DNA from: Pelodera strongyloides | Taxonomy: Eukaryota > Nematoda > Chromadorea > Rhabditida > Rhabditidae | Assembly: GCA_036852015.1 (NCBI GenBank) | Contig: JAANDG010000056.1 | Span: forward strand, 1 to 64,000 | Reading direction: 5' to 3' | DNA: 64,000 bases | In this document: positions 23,401 through 34,257 of the stretch, in pieces | Numbering within the stretch: position 1 is the stretch's first letter | How the letters are laid out: every line of letters begins with the position of its first letter | Translations under genes and position numbers: made by a program | Notes under the pieces: generated by a model | What the model was told of the DNA's origin: nothing | The model's input: only the letters and a program-made list of their open reading frames with translations | Databases searched by the model: none

Positions 23401-25477
23401 CCCCTTTTAGCACAAATTCATAAGAATGCTGATATTTGATATACGTTTCAAAAACCGGCCGGTATTTCGTTTTAAACACACTGTTATTCGTTTACGCCTA
23501 ATGATGTATCTTACAATCAGAATCTCCTAAAGCAGCACAAATTTCGCTCAGCATCAAACGAAACCGACATCTTCAGATCGCGAGTGCCTTTCCTGACTAT
23601 TGGGAGATATTTCACAGCGACAAGGATTTGTGCACGGTAAATAAAGTAATCATAAAAAGCGCCGAGCGACAGACCGTTTCATTGAGAACTTTGAAAAATA
23701 TTTAAATGGTCTAGATTCGGGTCATTAGGCGATCGTTAGTTTGTTCTTGTTTTCAACAGGGGTAAGAAAATCTAACTCAACTATAGTCCAAATATCAAAT
23801 CACAAGCTCAAGTGCTCGCTGAAAGATGCTCGTTTTTGCCTCGTCCCAAATCTTACTGCAAAGGCTAGAGTAAGTAAAGACAGCATTTTTAAAGCGAAAT
23901 ACTAGCCCCTTTGGAAAATTTGCATATGGTAAGCAAATCCTATGTACCCTATGCTAATTTTGTACGATCGTCCACGGCAATCGTACACAATTAGCATAGG
24001 ATACATAGGATTTGCTTATCATATGCAAATTTTCCAAAGAGGCTAGCATTTCGCTTTAACAAGAAAGACTTGAGTATTGAAGTTGCATCTCGATTTGACT
24101 CCTGACCATTCGAACATGACCATACATTGTTTTCATTGAACGATGACACGACAACTAGTTCAGAAAATGATTAAATTCATCAAGTTCTGTAATGTCTTTC
24201 GTCAAATGCGAGAGATGTTTACATCAAGTTTATATGACAAAATTTGCGTCAGCGAAGACGGATGTTATAATGTTATGAAGTACTATGATGAGGACCTCCC
24301 ATTTTGTGTGAAGTATACGGCAATTAATGAATTCAAGGTCAGTTTAATAGACCCACTACCGACACTACGTCCCCAACTTGCTTTCTCTTTATTCGAGGCC
24401 TCCACAACCACAGAAGTGTTCTGCAATATAATCCTTTACTCAAAAAAATCGAATATATCGCTCTCTGTCTTTGTCGCTATCTCAACATCTTTATCATCAA
24501 CATCTTTATCAGACTTTAACTCTCTTTGCCTACAGCGCTCACCAGCTGTTGAATAGAACGGAGTTTCCGATCAATTCTGTCCAATATCATCAACTACAGA
24601 CCTTGCGATCCTTGATTTGGAAACTTTTTGTACTGATTGTGATTTTTATGTGTAAACAATACATACCAAAAATAAAGCACGCGCGATTTGATTTACCGTA
24701 CTATAGGACATTCCTCATGGTGATGTGGACCCGGAGTAGGACAGGCATAAGCGAAAATAATACACAAGAAAGCTGAAGATCGTCGTATTCAGGCCTACCT
24801 CAGGCCCACCATGCGTCGGTGGGCGACCTACACCAGGTCAGAGGGCGGCCACACCTGACTCTGGCCCCCACCCGTTTTTTTCTAGGCCACGAAACGGCCA
24901 AAGCTTCATGTTTTATTCTTATTCCTAGTGACCCCATCATTTAAGAATTCCTCGGTTGGATCGTGGCATCACACCATTATTAACTACTGCAAACTGACAG
25001 GAATGGTTCCTGAAGCAAAAGCTGAAAAATATGATCAGATGCTTTTAACCCAAAACGGAAAAACGAGAGAGAATTTGAGAGAAATGTGTCTCTACCTGAG
25101 GTATTTTTTATTTGCTTTGTTTCTGCCCTTTGTGAAAAATTGTTCATCAAAATTGTGGAAAAGCGCGCAAGCCTATGAAAGAGGAATCTAAATAGTGAGG
25201 CTTGAAGTCAGTTTTCTTTGTGTATCATATACACCAAAAAAAAACAGTTCTGCTTGCTACCACAGAACGAAAAATCCTGATAACTTTTCCGCAGCACATA
25301 TTTAGGTACCGTGTCCTGCCCGATGAAGGAAAAGAACAAGAAATACCGGAGGATATGGCTGACTACGACACTTTTGACATAGAGACGACAATAGGAACAG
25401 AACATCAAAATGAAGCCTCAATTTTGATCATTACAACACCGTGGAACATGGCTTTGCTTGCCATGTCCGTGCTATGA
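20474..25477 (+). CDS. Secreted Cys-rich family, copy C (7 exons, intact)
   Basis: Exons: 20474-20615, 20913-21076, 21211-21327, 23577-23636, 24164-24337, 24946-25100, 25306-25477; phases 1,0,0,0,0,2; about 327 aa. Signal peptide MQFFSRAFFILLCQTI. Motifs in order: DFRCY, HHYYP, NKEYC, FPDYWEIFHSDKDLC, FCNVFRQMREMF, GCYNVMKYYDEDLPFC, SVGSWHHTIINYCKLTGM, EMCLYLR, YRVLPDEGKEQEIPED. Ends in a hydrophobic tail (WNMALLAMSVL), probably an anchor. The exon 3 donor is weak (CCA|GTGGTC), the least certain boundary. Closest in layout to copy E (same lengths for exons 1 and 2). Introns hold MITEs and a tRNA-like element. Function unknown; extracellular or surface location is inferred. Confidence 0.72.
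22207..22274 (+). repeat. tRNA-Leu(CAA)-like sequence, likely SINE head
   Basis: Ends GTCAGGT and ACCTGAC pair as an acceptor stem. GCTGT CTCAAGA GCAGC makes an anticodon stem-loop with anticodon CAA. The T arm is poor, so a functional tRNA is unlikely. A TGGCGCAGTGCC A-box-like word is present. Intron 3 of copy C. Confidence 0.45.
22464..22867. mobile_element. TTAA MITE, GTCAGG family, copy b
   Basis: Starts after TTAA with AGGGTCAGGCCCATTTC. The right end is decayed (GGCCTGACCTTACT) and has lost its TTAA. Intron 3 of copy C. Confidence 0.72.
22910..23292. mobile_element. TTAA MITE, GTCAGG family, copy c
   Basis: Same family as copies a, b and d, ending GGGCCTGACCCT then TTAA at 23293. It has many scattered single-base losses relative to its sisters (see findings). 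Shares its right TTAA with the next element. Confidence 0.75.
23297..23471. mobile_element. TTAA MITE, CCGGCCGG family, copy a
   Basis: Palindromic ends AGCGAAATACCGGCCGG with TTAA on both sides (23293-23296 and 23472-23475). 175 bp, no ORF. Abuts the preceding element through one TTAA. Confidence 0.78.
23893..24055. mobile_element. TTAA MITE, near-perfect hairpin
   Basis: 163 bp with ends AGCGAAATACTAGCC and complement between TTAA sites. The whole element is almost one perfect hairpin centred near 23975. It shares its first 10 bases with the CCGGCCGG family but differs inside. Intron 4 of copy C. Confidence 0.75.
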
Positions 25478-25673
25478 AGCAAGTAAGATTAGTAAGGTTA
25501 CCGAAATTCGAAATAAATGTATGTAAGGTCACCCTAACAACGTAAACGCTGACTGAACAGACCACCAACATTTCTTGTCGTTGTATTTAATTAATACTAA
25601 AATTAAAAATATGATCAAATGAGGATGCAGTCTAATTGTAAGTGGAAACTATTCAGAACTTTTTCACTTTTAA
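25478..25673. other. 3' flank of copy C
   Basis: Short A+T-rich stretch after the copy C stop codon. No gene seen. Confidence 0.4.
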
Positions 25674-26078
25674 AGGGATTGGTTCACCTCGAATTGCACC
25701 TTTTTAATAATTGTGATAGTATCTATGATGGTCAAAATGCGAAAATTGCAGTAAATTTACTTTGCTCCTCGAGCCAGGAGCAAGCTCAAAAGCTAAGCGA
25801 CCTCGCTTTATAAAAAAACTGGCGTACTAGCAATATCTCTGCACCTCTACACCTCAAGCCATATCACGCTATTTCGCACTTGTAACACAGCTTGGCGTAC
25901 CGTTTGACTGCGCCTACGGTATGCCAGTTGTTTTATAAAGTGAGGTTGCTTAGCTTTTGAGCTTGCCCCTGGCTCGAGGAGCAAAGGAAATTTACTGCAA
26001 TTTTCGCATTTTGACCAACATGGGTCATAATATCAATATAAATTATAAAAAGGTGCAATTCTAGTTGAACCTATCCCT
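25674..26078. mobile_element. TTAA MITE, GATTGGTTCACC family
   Basis: Inverted arms starting AGGGATTGGTTCACCTCG, between TTAA sites at 25670 and 26079. Arms of over 100 bp contain GAGCCAGGAGCAAGCTCAAA-type words. No ORF. Confidence 0.72.
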
Positions 26079-26183
26079 TTAAATCGCTGTTTTTTTACCG
26101 TGAAAGGCAGCTGCGAAACACAAAAAAAGGTCCATGTATTCAATTTAGTGTTTAGGTGTTTGTGGCGCAGAAATCTCCAGATA

Positions 26184-26396
26184 TCTTATTATATAGAGGA
26201 GGTTTACTATTTTGTTTGTGTGAACGAAACGGAATTCTAGGTATAAATATTCCCTTTTCTTTTCTTCAAAATAAGCGCTAGCGAATTGTATTACATAAAC
26301 TTGGAAGATATGTTTCAGACGTTTCATATAAGCATGCAGTAGGATTGTTTTAGTAGGTTCACCTCAGTAGTCGCCTCAGGCGGCGCTAGCCGCTGG
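26184..26396 (+). mobile_element. Non-autonomous Helitron H4
   Basis: Plus strand: A|TCTTATTATATAGAGG at 26184, 3' hairpin CGCCTCAGGCGGCG then CTAGCCGCTGG|T at 26396. 213 bp. Confidence 0.75.
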
Positions 26397-26635
26397 TAAA
26401 TAATAAAATCATTCAAATTACAAAGCCAGTTCGTCTGTTCTTTTAGTTTCACTATTTGTGCAATTATCGTGTTATTGACCTTTCATTGTTCACATGTTTT
26501 GTTCAATAGCATGCTTATATGTATGTATGATGAAATAAAGTCTGAAACGTTTTGTTCGGAGAAATTCCCCGACATCTTAGTCCATGTCAATTACGCCTTT
26601 TATTCCATTCAATATTTGTGGTTAAAGGGTCAGGC

Positions 26636-27035
26636 CCATTTCAAATGACCCCTATTTTTGACGATTCCATCTGATTCTTCATGTCATATATAGTAGGATA
26701 CGATATTTTTCTAATTTTCAAGCGCAAAATTCACGCATTATTCGGCAATTTACCATTGCCAGTCATACCCAACTATTTATCGCAGTTGTCACGCCCCTTC
26801 GCGCTAATTGGGCAATATGCTCTATTGGGCGTGGCAATTGCGATATTGGCCAATCAGCGCGAATGGGCGTACAAACTGCGATAAATAGTTGGGTATGACT
26901 GCTCACGGTAAATTGCCGAATAGTGTGTGAATTTTGCGCTTCAAAATTAGAAAAATATTGCATCCTACTATATATGACATGAAGAATCAGATGGAATCAT
27001 CAAAAATAGGGGTCATTTGAAATGGGCCTGACCCT
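26636..27035. mobile_element. TTAA MITE, GTCAGG family, copy d
   Basis: Best-preserved member: TTAA at 26632-26635 and 27036-27039, with perfect AGGGTCAGGCCCATTTCAAA inverted ends. Confidence 0.82.
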
Positions 27036-27248
27036 TTAATTAGTGTATGTTATCTGTTAACTTGTTTCGTTTACTTATTCATTTACTTCTTATGCTCATT
27101 TAATATATTACATACTATTTTTCCTGCGTTAGGGATGAATTTTTATTTTTTAATTGAGCGTGGATTGATTTTGTTAGGCATTCTGGCGGCTATCATTTGC
27201 AATCTAATGAAGTAAACTGTTCTCGCAATTCGCTCGTTGTTAGTATGC

Positions 27249-27724
27249 TGTTTCAACTATCGTTGAAACTGGTTGAATCGTAACTATAAACAGTGGTTTT
27301 TACTAAGAATCTCTATTGTCTAGATTGTATTTCGATTACGTAATTAGCATGGCATCATATATAATATAAGGAGCTCTCCACGGGGATAAGACATGGCCAC
27401 GCCCTCTGGAGTCTGACCCCGTTAGACTCTAGTTCGCGACCCGATCTGATCTACAAAGGTTGGCAGACCTAAAAACTGCTGCGTTCCTGCTGAGCCCTAG
27501 CGGCTGAAGAAGTGGTGGTACGGAGCGTCGGAGTGACCAGCGACGAGAGGGAGAAGAAACCTCAGTCGTCGGGTTGTGGTAGCGTGGCCCGGAGCCCCCC
27601 ATTTCCCCCGCGGACTCGTCAACGACTGAAGACTCCAGATCTACTGCCTTACACTCTTGACTCAATAAATAGTGTTTGGAATACTGTGTGTTTGTCAAAG
27701 TTCTGGAACCTCCGGGAACCAGAA
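27249..27724 (+). repeat. 5' LTR of the BEL/Pao element
   Basis: Begins TGTTTCAACTATCG and ends near GGGAACCAGAA. Contains TCAATAAATAG (about 27660-27670), a possible polyadenylation signal. About 99 % identical to 31248-31723. Confidence 0.88.
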
Positions 27725-27725
27725 T

Positions 27726-28409
27726 ATGGCGACCGCGGTAGGGAAAGTGTTATACAAGTTAGAACACCATAAATTCAATGATATCGATATTTTTAACACG
27801 ACGATAGCCGAAGCGGAGGCCATTGTGAACACCCGACCGCTAACTTACATATCCTCTGAACCTGAAGCTAGAATACTAAGACCTATCGACTTCATTTCCC
27901 CTGGACTACAATTGTCTATTGAAACAAATATGTGTAAAGAAAAAACCACAGATAGAACATTTCGAGACCTATCACTTAAGACAACAGAAGAAGCAGCAAA
28001 ATACCTTAGCATAGTAGAAAACCTAGTAAGAGAAATTTGGGAATTATGGAAAACTGAATATTTGAAGGAACTACAAGAACACCAGAAAAATTCATTCCAA
28101 CCATTTTCTAAGGCAAACCCTCCCCAACCAAAACAAGGAGAAATCGTAATATTAACAGATAAAAACACACCACGACATCAGTGGAAACTAGGTATCATCG
28201 AAGAAGTACTACTAGACAATGACCAACAATGCAGAAAATGTATGGTTAGAACCACAAATAAAAAGAAAATAGAAAGAGCAGTCTGTCACCTTATTCCTAC
28301 TGAATTACAAATGGACACGAAAACGTGTCCGACAAACGGCAGGACAAAAAAAACGAGCCACAAGGTTTACAGGAACATACACCTACTAAGAATACAGAAA
28401 CGTACATGA
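27726..28409 (+). pseudogene. pol: BEL/Pao Pol C-terminus (integrase end and tail domain)
   Basis: 227 codons from an ATG that overlaps the primer site. Contains FNTTIAEAEAIVNTRPLTY and ILRPIDFISPG, the classical end of the BEL/Pao integrase core, then a helix (IWELWKTEYLKELQEH) and QPKQGEIVILTDKNTPRHQWKLG, the C-terminal tail domain of BEL/Pao Pol. Everything N-terminal to the end of the integrase is missing, so no enzymatic activity is expected. Whether the leftover is translated is unknown. Confidence 0.85.
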
Positions 28410-29117
28410 AAAACGATGAACAAAAAGAAACGAACTTATAATAAAGATTAGCATGCGGTAAGAATCAATATAAAAAACACACACGGGTGACGAGCACGGT
28501 CTACACGTCAAGTCTACGTAAGCCAGATGGACCGACAACCAAATCACACGCAAGGTACGGTGCCTAATTCAAATTATACTGTAATACAAAGTTACAGCTA
28601 GAGTTAAATGACGACAGTAAGAAATACACCTCTTAGGTTACAAGGTGTTATAAAAGTAATATCAGACAGAGAGGCACTACATGTCTACTTCAATAACACT
28701 TTATTAAAAAGTGTAATAGAACTATTTCAATAATACTTTAGCAATACCCAAAACTGGTTAATTCAGAGGCAACCCTACTACGCCGACGGCAAGCGATGAA
28801 CATGATGCGTCGGAGGAACTGCATGATCAGGGGATGCCACAGAAAGCATTCAGTCATACGCCACTTAAGTGAAGTGGCATCTGTAGAGGAGCGATGGACC
28901 ATCATTTTAGAAAACACCATTTGTTCTATTTGCGTTAAACGTAAGAAAATTCTGAAAATATAACATCGATCATGACAATATTTAGTTAGGTCACCTTCCG
29001 ATATAAGACTCTACTGTTCTAGTGTTACATTCTATTGATTGCCTTTATAAGGGTCAATAGACTCATAAAACGATACACTCATTATTATGTAATTCAGGCC
29101 ACTCCAACACTTGTGCA

Positions 29118-30987
29118 ATGGTGCGCAAATGCCCCGCATGCGGGGCTAATCACGCACTAATTTTGTGCGCAAACGCTGCACAGAACATGCGGCAAAATAG
29201 AGAGGAGGAAGAAGCTCTTCGTAGGGAGTACGAAGACGGAAATATGACAGAGAATGAGCACATGGATCCAGTGCAAGGAGAAGATCGTCAGGTTAGAATA
29301 ACCTCATTACGAGAACAGTATTGTCACATTATTGTTATTAATAAGAGGAATAAAATCACTAGCACATCAGCAGCATTAATCCCTACATTTGTACCAGTTA
29401 AGATGGGAGGAAATTGTCAGTAGCACAGTATTACTCAGGCTTAACAACAATATTAAGGGATTAAGGGACTGTCACATGTCACGTAGTATTAAGGGACTGT
29501 CACGTAGTAGTGGAGTATACCGGAGTATACAAGGCAATAAAATAAAAAGCAGAACAACATTAAATACTTTCAGGCACACGGGATTCAGAACGGGGAAGCA
29601 GAAGCTGTAGTGGCCGATCAACATCAGCACGAGCAGCAGGAAGAAGCACCACAGCCAGATAATCAGATCGAAGAAGGCGTACCGGCACCAGAAATTGAAG
29701 AGAACGGAGGAGGACCTGAACAGATTGAACAACACAACAATGTACATGGACAAGAAGTAAATAAGTAACGTGTATACGCAAAAATTATACTAACTATGGG
29801 AACTCGTTAGACACAAATGAGATGGATAAACTGCATTAACATCAGTAGTAAGAGTAAGAGTAAGAGTAAGAGGTCAGTAATTTAAGTAGAAATAAGAAAT
29901 AAGTAGTAAGAGGTCAGTAATTTGCAGTTAATAGTATGCAAATCACAAAATTCTAATGCAATTTCGCCCGTTACATTAGATGGCTTATTGCTTAAGACAT
30001 CTAAAACATCCAACAACATCTCTGACATCCACAAACATCCGTGACATCCAAAACATCCCTAGACATCCAAGACACCCATCACATCCAAAAAAAATCCGTG
30101 ACATCTGGCCATGTTCCAATGCGTGGATGATGATCATTCTTGTTATTTTTATTTGTTTGGTTCGTGAAGCGGTTATTCGGGTTATTGTCTGCTTTTCGTA
30201 CAGGTATGGTGCGTGTTCGACCATTGCTGACCAGGGCAGATGTGATTACACTGTCGTTTATTATGCGAGAAAGTGCACCATTACCTCAAGTTAACCGTTT
30301 GGAGTGACCGTCGAAGCTGCTCGATGCGCGTTATCTGACAGATCGCAAGAAAATTGAAAGTTTCCGACCAGGAAAAACTATCACTAGCCTACGCCTAGCT
30401 CGTCACCAAATGCTCTCCGTAAAAAAGTGTCTTATTATTAATGCAGTTCATGTCCAAAAATGACTTCTATTTTGAATTACTACTGGATGTCAGAGTATTT
30501 TAAATGTACGGGATGTTTACAGATGTCCGGGATGTTTTCAGATGTTTCTGGATGTCCGAGATGTCACCGGATGTTTTTGGATGTTTTGGATGTCTTAAGC
30601 AGTAAGCCACATTAGATACGTAAGTATATAAATATTTCCGTATTATACACACGCAATACTACCATATCTGTATCTGTATCTAAAATAATTCATAATTCAC
30701 CTAAAAATTTGTGTACTACGAATAAAATTCGGGGAGGCATAATCAATCAGTACCATGTATAAACATTTCAGAATTGGCGTTCAAACCGGGATGTTACACC
30801 CGCTCCATCGGAAGACGAAGAACATTCAGCGGGAGAGCAAGAAAACTGGTTGAGGGCAACGGCACGGGCAGTCGACAGCCAAGCTCGACAGGCGAATGCG
30901 ATTGAATCGGCGGAAGCGATCAGCCACGAACTACAGGAAGTGACTCTTCACAAAAAACGCCAAACTCGCAGACACCGAAGACATTAA
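29118..30987 (+). CDS. Putative spliced zinc-knuckle accessory gene of the BEL element
   Basis: Three exons: 29118-29291, 29574-29756, 30772-30987, joined in phase 0 at both introns; about 190 aa. Exon 1 starts MVRKCPACGANHALILC, a CCHC-like zinc knuckle (C-X2-C-X3-H-X4-C) such as BEL gag proteins carry, then an acidic coil. Exon 2 is Gln/Glu-rich (QHQHEQQEEAPQPDNQIEE). Exon 3 ends in a basic tail (HKKRQTRRHRRH) that could bind RNA or act as a nuclear signal. Donors CAG|GTTAGA and GAA|GTAAAT and acceptors TTTCAG and TTTCAG are good. Intron 2 holds a MULE-like foldback element. It lies between pol and the 3' LTR, where an env or regulatory gene would sit. Alternatively exon 2 reads on to TAA at 29768. 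No homologue recognised. Confidence 0.6.
29982..30608. mobile_element. Foldback transposon with 9-bp target duplication (MULE-like)
   Basis: Inverted ends GGCTTAYTGCTTAAGACATC, flanked on both sides by ACATTAGAT (29973-29981 and 30609-30617). A 9-bp duplication points to a Mutator-like element. The subterminal arms consist of degenerate tandem ACATCC-type repeats. The middle has no transposase ORF. Confidence 0.78.
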
Positions 30988-31247
30988 GCCATAAATTACT
31001 TACGACGCCCACACAGTACCGCCACTCTAAAAATTAACACTTAAGATGCCAATGGCATTATCGGCCCTTTAAAATTATCGGAAGTTAATGTGTATGTGAT
31101 CCCCGTCAAAAGAGTGTGCAATAAAAATTTTTTCGAGTTGGAATGTCAACCTTTGGGGGGGATGTCCGACAGGAGTCCGAACAAAGTATTGAAAGAATAC
31201 AGAGAAAAGTTATGATACTGTACTGTGAAGACCACCTGTCTTGGGAA

Positions 31248-31723
31248 TGTTTCAACTATCGTTGAAACTGGTTGAATCGTAACTATAAACAGTGGTTTTT
31301 ACTAAGAATCTCTATTGTCTAGATTGTATTTCGATTACGTAATTAGCATGGCATCATATATAATATAAGGAGCTCTCCACGGGGATAAGACATGGCCACG
31401 CCCTCTGGAGTCTGACCCCGTTAGACTCTAGTTCGCGAACCGATCTGATCTACAAAGGTTGGCAGACCTAAAAACTGCTGCGTTCCTGCTGAGCCCTAGC
31501 GGCTGAAGAAGTGGTGGTACGGAGCGTCGGAGTGACCAGCGACGAGAGGGAGAAGAAACCTCAGTCGTCGGGTGGTGGTAGCGTGGCCCGGAGCCCCCCA
31601 TTTCCCCCGCGGACTCGTCAACGACTGAAGACTCCAGATCTACTGCCTTACACTCTTGACTCAATAAATAGTGTTTGGAATACTGTGTGTTTGTCAAAGT
31701 TCTGGAACCTCCGGGAACCAGAG
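31248..31723 (+). repeat. 3' LTR of the BEL/Pao element
   Basis: Same sequence as the 5' LTR apart from about three substitutions. May extend upstream to 31163, see the parent element. Confidence 0.87.
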
Positions 31724-32806
31724 TATGCTATGGAGTAACCGGGTGTCAAGGGTGGCGAACCTGAGTAGTTATGCCATATACGGGCATCTTTATTTCGAAT
31801 ACGCGGTGTTTCGCCTTCTATTTGAAGTGTTTCTTCATCTGCTCTCTAGCCAAATGAGTTCTGCCTGTGGTGATAGGATTCACTGAAGGAGGCAGAGTGA
31901 TCCGTGGGTCCAAATTATATAGGCAGAAGGCAGTTATGGCGGGGCGAACAAACATTAACTATCACTTGTTTAGATGTTTGCACAGTTGTTTCCGTGGCTC
32001 CACTTGATGTGGGTGTGGGCGGTGTTCCGCGTACCGCAAAACTTCAATTACATCTCATTCCGAGATACCTCTAAGTCATATCCCTGCTACCGTAACCCCA
32101 ACCCGCGAAAACATCCATTCCAAGAACCTGCACATCAAATCTGAATTTCCTGATGGCCTAAAAGGTCTTTTCATCTACTTTGTGTATTATCGTCGGTCGC
32201 GTGTGGATGTCTTTTCATCTATTTTGTGTATTATCGTCGGTCGTGTGTGGATGGTGTGTGGAACGTCTATAGCTCCCTGAGACTAAGCAATTCTTCGATT
32301 TTGGAGACGGCCCCGTCGTGATTCTCTCCCTGGACCGATCCTTCTTGCCGGCACCCTTGTTGCCTGCCAGTCGTTATACGGATCAACTCCTTCAGTTAAT
32401 TTTAGTTCTTCATTTGTTTACTTGTGTTTATATTTATCCCCGTGCTTGGGCAATCCATGTTACTGTTGTACCAATTGCAGACACGCCACAATTGCCCACT
32501 GCAGAAACACCTGTGCAAGCCACTATTGATCAAAATCAGGCACATAATGAGTTCATGGCTAGATTTACCGAGGCCTTTAATAGAAATTGGAAGTAAGAAC
32601 AGCCTGCATTAATTGAATCGCTCACTAAGAAGTTTGGCTAATCGACTAACTTGTGAAACTTACTTATGCGATATATTTATTTAATCATAGTATTTATTTG
32701 CTTACTTGTTACTAGAAATATGAACATGCAGTAGGGCCCCTTGTCAGTATGGGATGTTTTTATACGCATTGCCGTCTTGCCTTTTGATTATGTACTTTAA
32801 ATGTAA
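31724..32806. other. Gap with a tandem duplication
   Basis: No gene recognised. A 43-44 bp unit (containing TGTGTATTATCGTCGGTCG) is repeated twice at about 32167-32253. Short ORFs near 32318-32610 show no family features. Confidence 0.4.
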
Positions 32807-33076
32807 GGGCGCGTTCGGGTTGCTCATTCCGAAAGGAAAACATGCAAATTTATCGTTCGGGTTGGATCTTTCCGAAAGGATTTAATGCTTTGAGAAAGCA
32901 AAACACACAGTATGAATTTGCATGCTGAAAATGCAAATGTATGAATTAGCATGGTTAACATGCAAATTCATACTGTATTTTTTGCTTTCTCAAAGCATTA
33001 AATCCTTTCGGAAACAGCCAACCCGAACGATAAATTTGCATGTTTTCCTTTCGGAAAGAGCAACCCGAACGCGCCC
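32807..33076. mobile_element. Complete Harbinger-like MITE
   Basis: 270 bp, inverted ends GGGCGCGTTCGGGTTGCTC, flanked by TAA on both sides. A 3-bp TWA target and GGG-start ends fit the PIF/Harbinger superfamily. Inner palindrome centred near 32955. Located 128 bp upstream of the copy D start codon. Confidence 0.8.
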
Positions 33077-33826
33077 TAAGCAATAAATCAAATAATTTCG
33101 GATATCGAAAATTGCCTTTTTTTTGCCAATACTTTTGCCTAATTTACGCCGAATATGCATGCGTGACATTTGCATGATATTTATCCAATTTCTTTATTCG
33201 AGCGATGAAGTTATTCTGGTCGGCTGTTTTTCTTCTCTTGTGCCAAACAATACACGTATGGGAATGTCGAATAGTTACGGAAGATCAAGCGGCTGTTATA
33301 AACCAAACTGACCAATACAGCGAACCTGTGGGTAAGCTAATTTATTTATGGCAAAAAAACCTATTTCATAAGTAAAATGCAACAAAAAAATTGCCTCACT
33401 GGTTGTAGCATTGGTTACATTAGGAAACGGCGGGTTTTTGGGGTTTTTTTTTTCGTGGGCCCACCCATTTGGTGACTTTGACCCTTTGACGTGACCAAAT
33501 TTCATCGAGAACCGTCATCAATTGGTGAAAACCATCTGGTGACGGGTCAACCATGGTTTTTCTTTGGTTCCGGAAATTAGTCCGTCTTCTGGGTAGCATC
33601 ATTCAGAATCATTATTTTTCTCAAACTATTTTAATATTCCCAAGTTTCAGATTTTCGCTGCTTCTCTCATGCACTCGAGGATGAATTCGACTTTATGAAC
33701 TTTATTAAAATTGGATATACAGCCGTGGGCTATAAAGAATATAAGCCACTTAAATGTACTGGTTCTCGAAAAAAGTACTATCCAGTACTTAAGGGAACGG
33801 ATCCCAATGGTGATTTATTGAATAAT

Positions 33827-33861
33827 AATAATTATATTATTATTTATTATTTATTATATTA

Positions 33862-33901
<40 letters not shown>

Positions 33902-34014
33902 TATATATCTTATTATTTATTATTATTAGGATTAGGATTATTATTCTTATTCTTATTATTATTATTATTAGTTATTATATTATGATTATTAGTCTTATTA
34001 TTATTATTATTAGG

Positions 34015-34045
<31 letters not shown>

Positions 34046-34158
34046 TTATTATCTTATTATTATTATTTATATTATGATATTATTATTATTAGTATATCTT
34101 CATTATGTCTTATTATTATTATTATTATTATTCTTATATTATATTATTATTATTATTC

Positions 34159-34203
<45 letters not shown>

Positions 34204-34240
34204 TTATTATTATTATTCTTATTATTATTCTTATTATGTT
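33827..34240. repeat. (ATT)n microsatellite, interrupted
   Basis: About 410 bp of TTA/ATT repeats with scattered C and G interruptions, in intron 2 of copy D right behind the altered exon 2 donor. Confidence 0.95.
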
Positions 34241-34257
34241 AAATTCCCCCTCCTTAA

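Larger units (their letters stand above)
27249..31723 (+). mobile_element. BEL/Pao LTR element, internally deleted
   Basis: Two 476-bp direct repeats (27249-27724 and 31248-31723) differ at about three positions, so the insertion is young. A TGGCGACCGCGG primer-site-like word follows the left LTR by two bases. AGTATGC occurs just before the left LTR and again at the end of the right LTR, as a possible target duplication. The first coding sequence after the primer site is already the end of integrase, so gag, protease, RT and most of integrase are deleted. A G7 run followed by TGTCCGAC at 31155-31170 also looks like a polypurine tract plus LTR start, so the right LTR may begin 85 bp earlier. 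Confidence 0.88.

Noticed and set aside
29900..30620. CRISPR-like array of ACATCC-type short repeats
   Set aside because: The units are degenerate and lack constant repeats with unique spacers. They are the subterminal arms of a foldback transposon in a eukaryotic genome.
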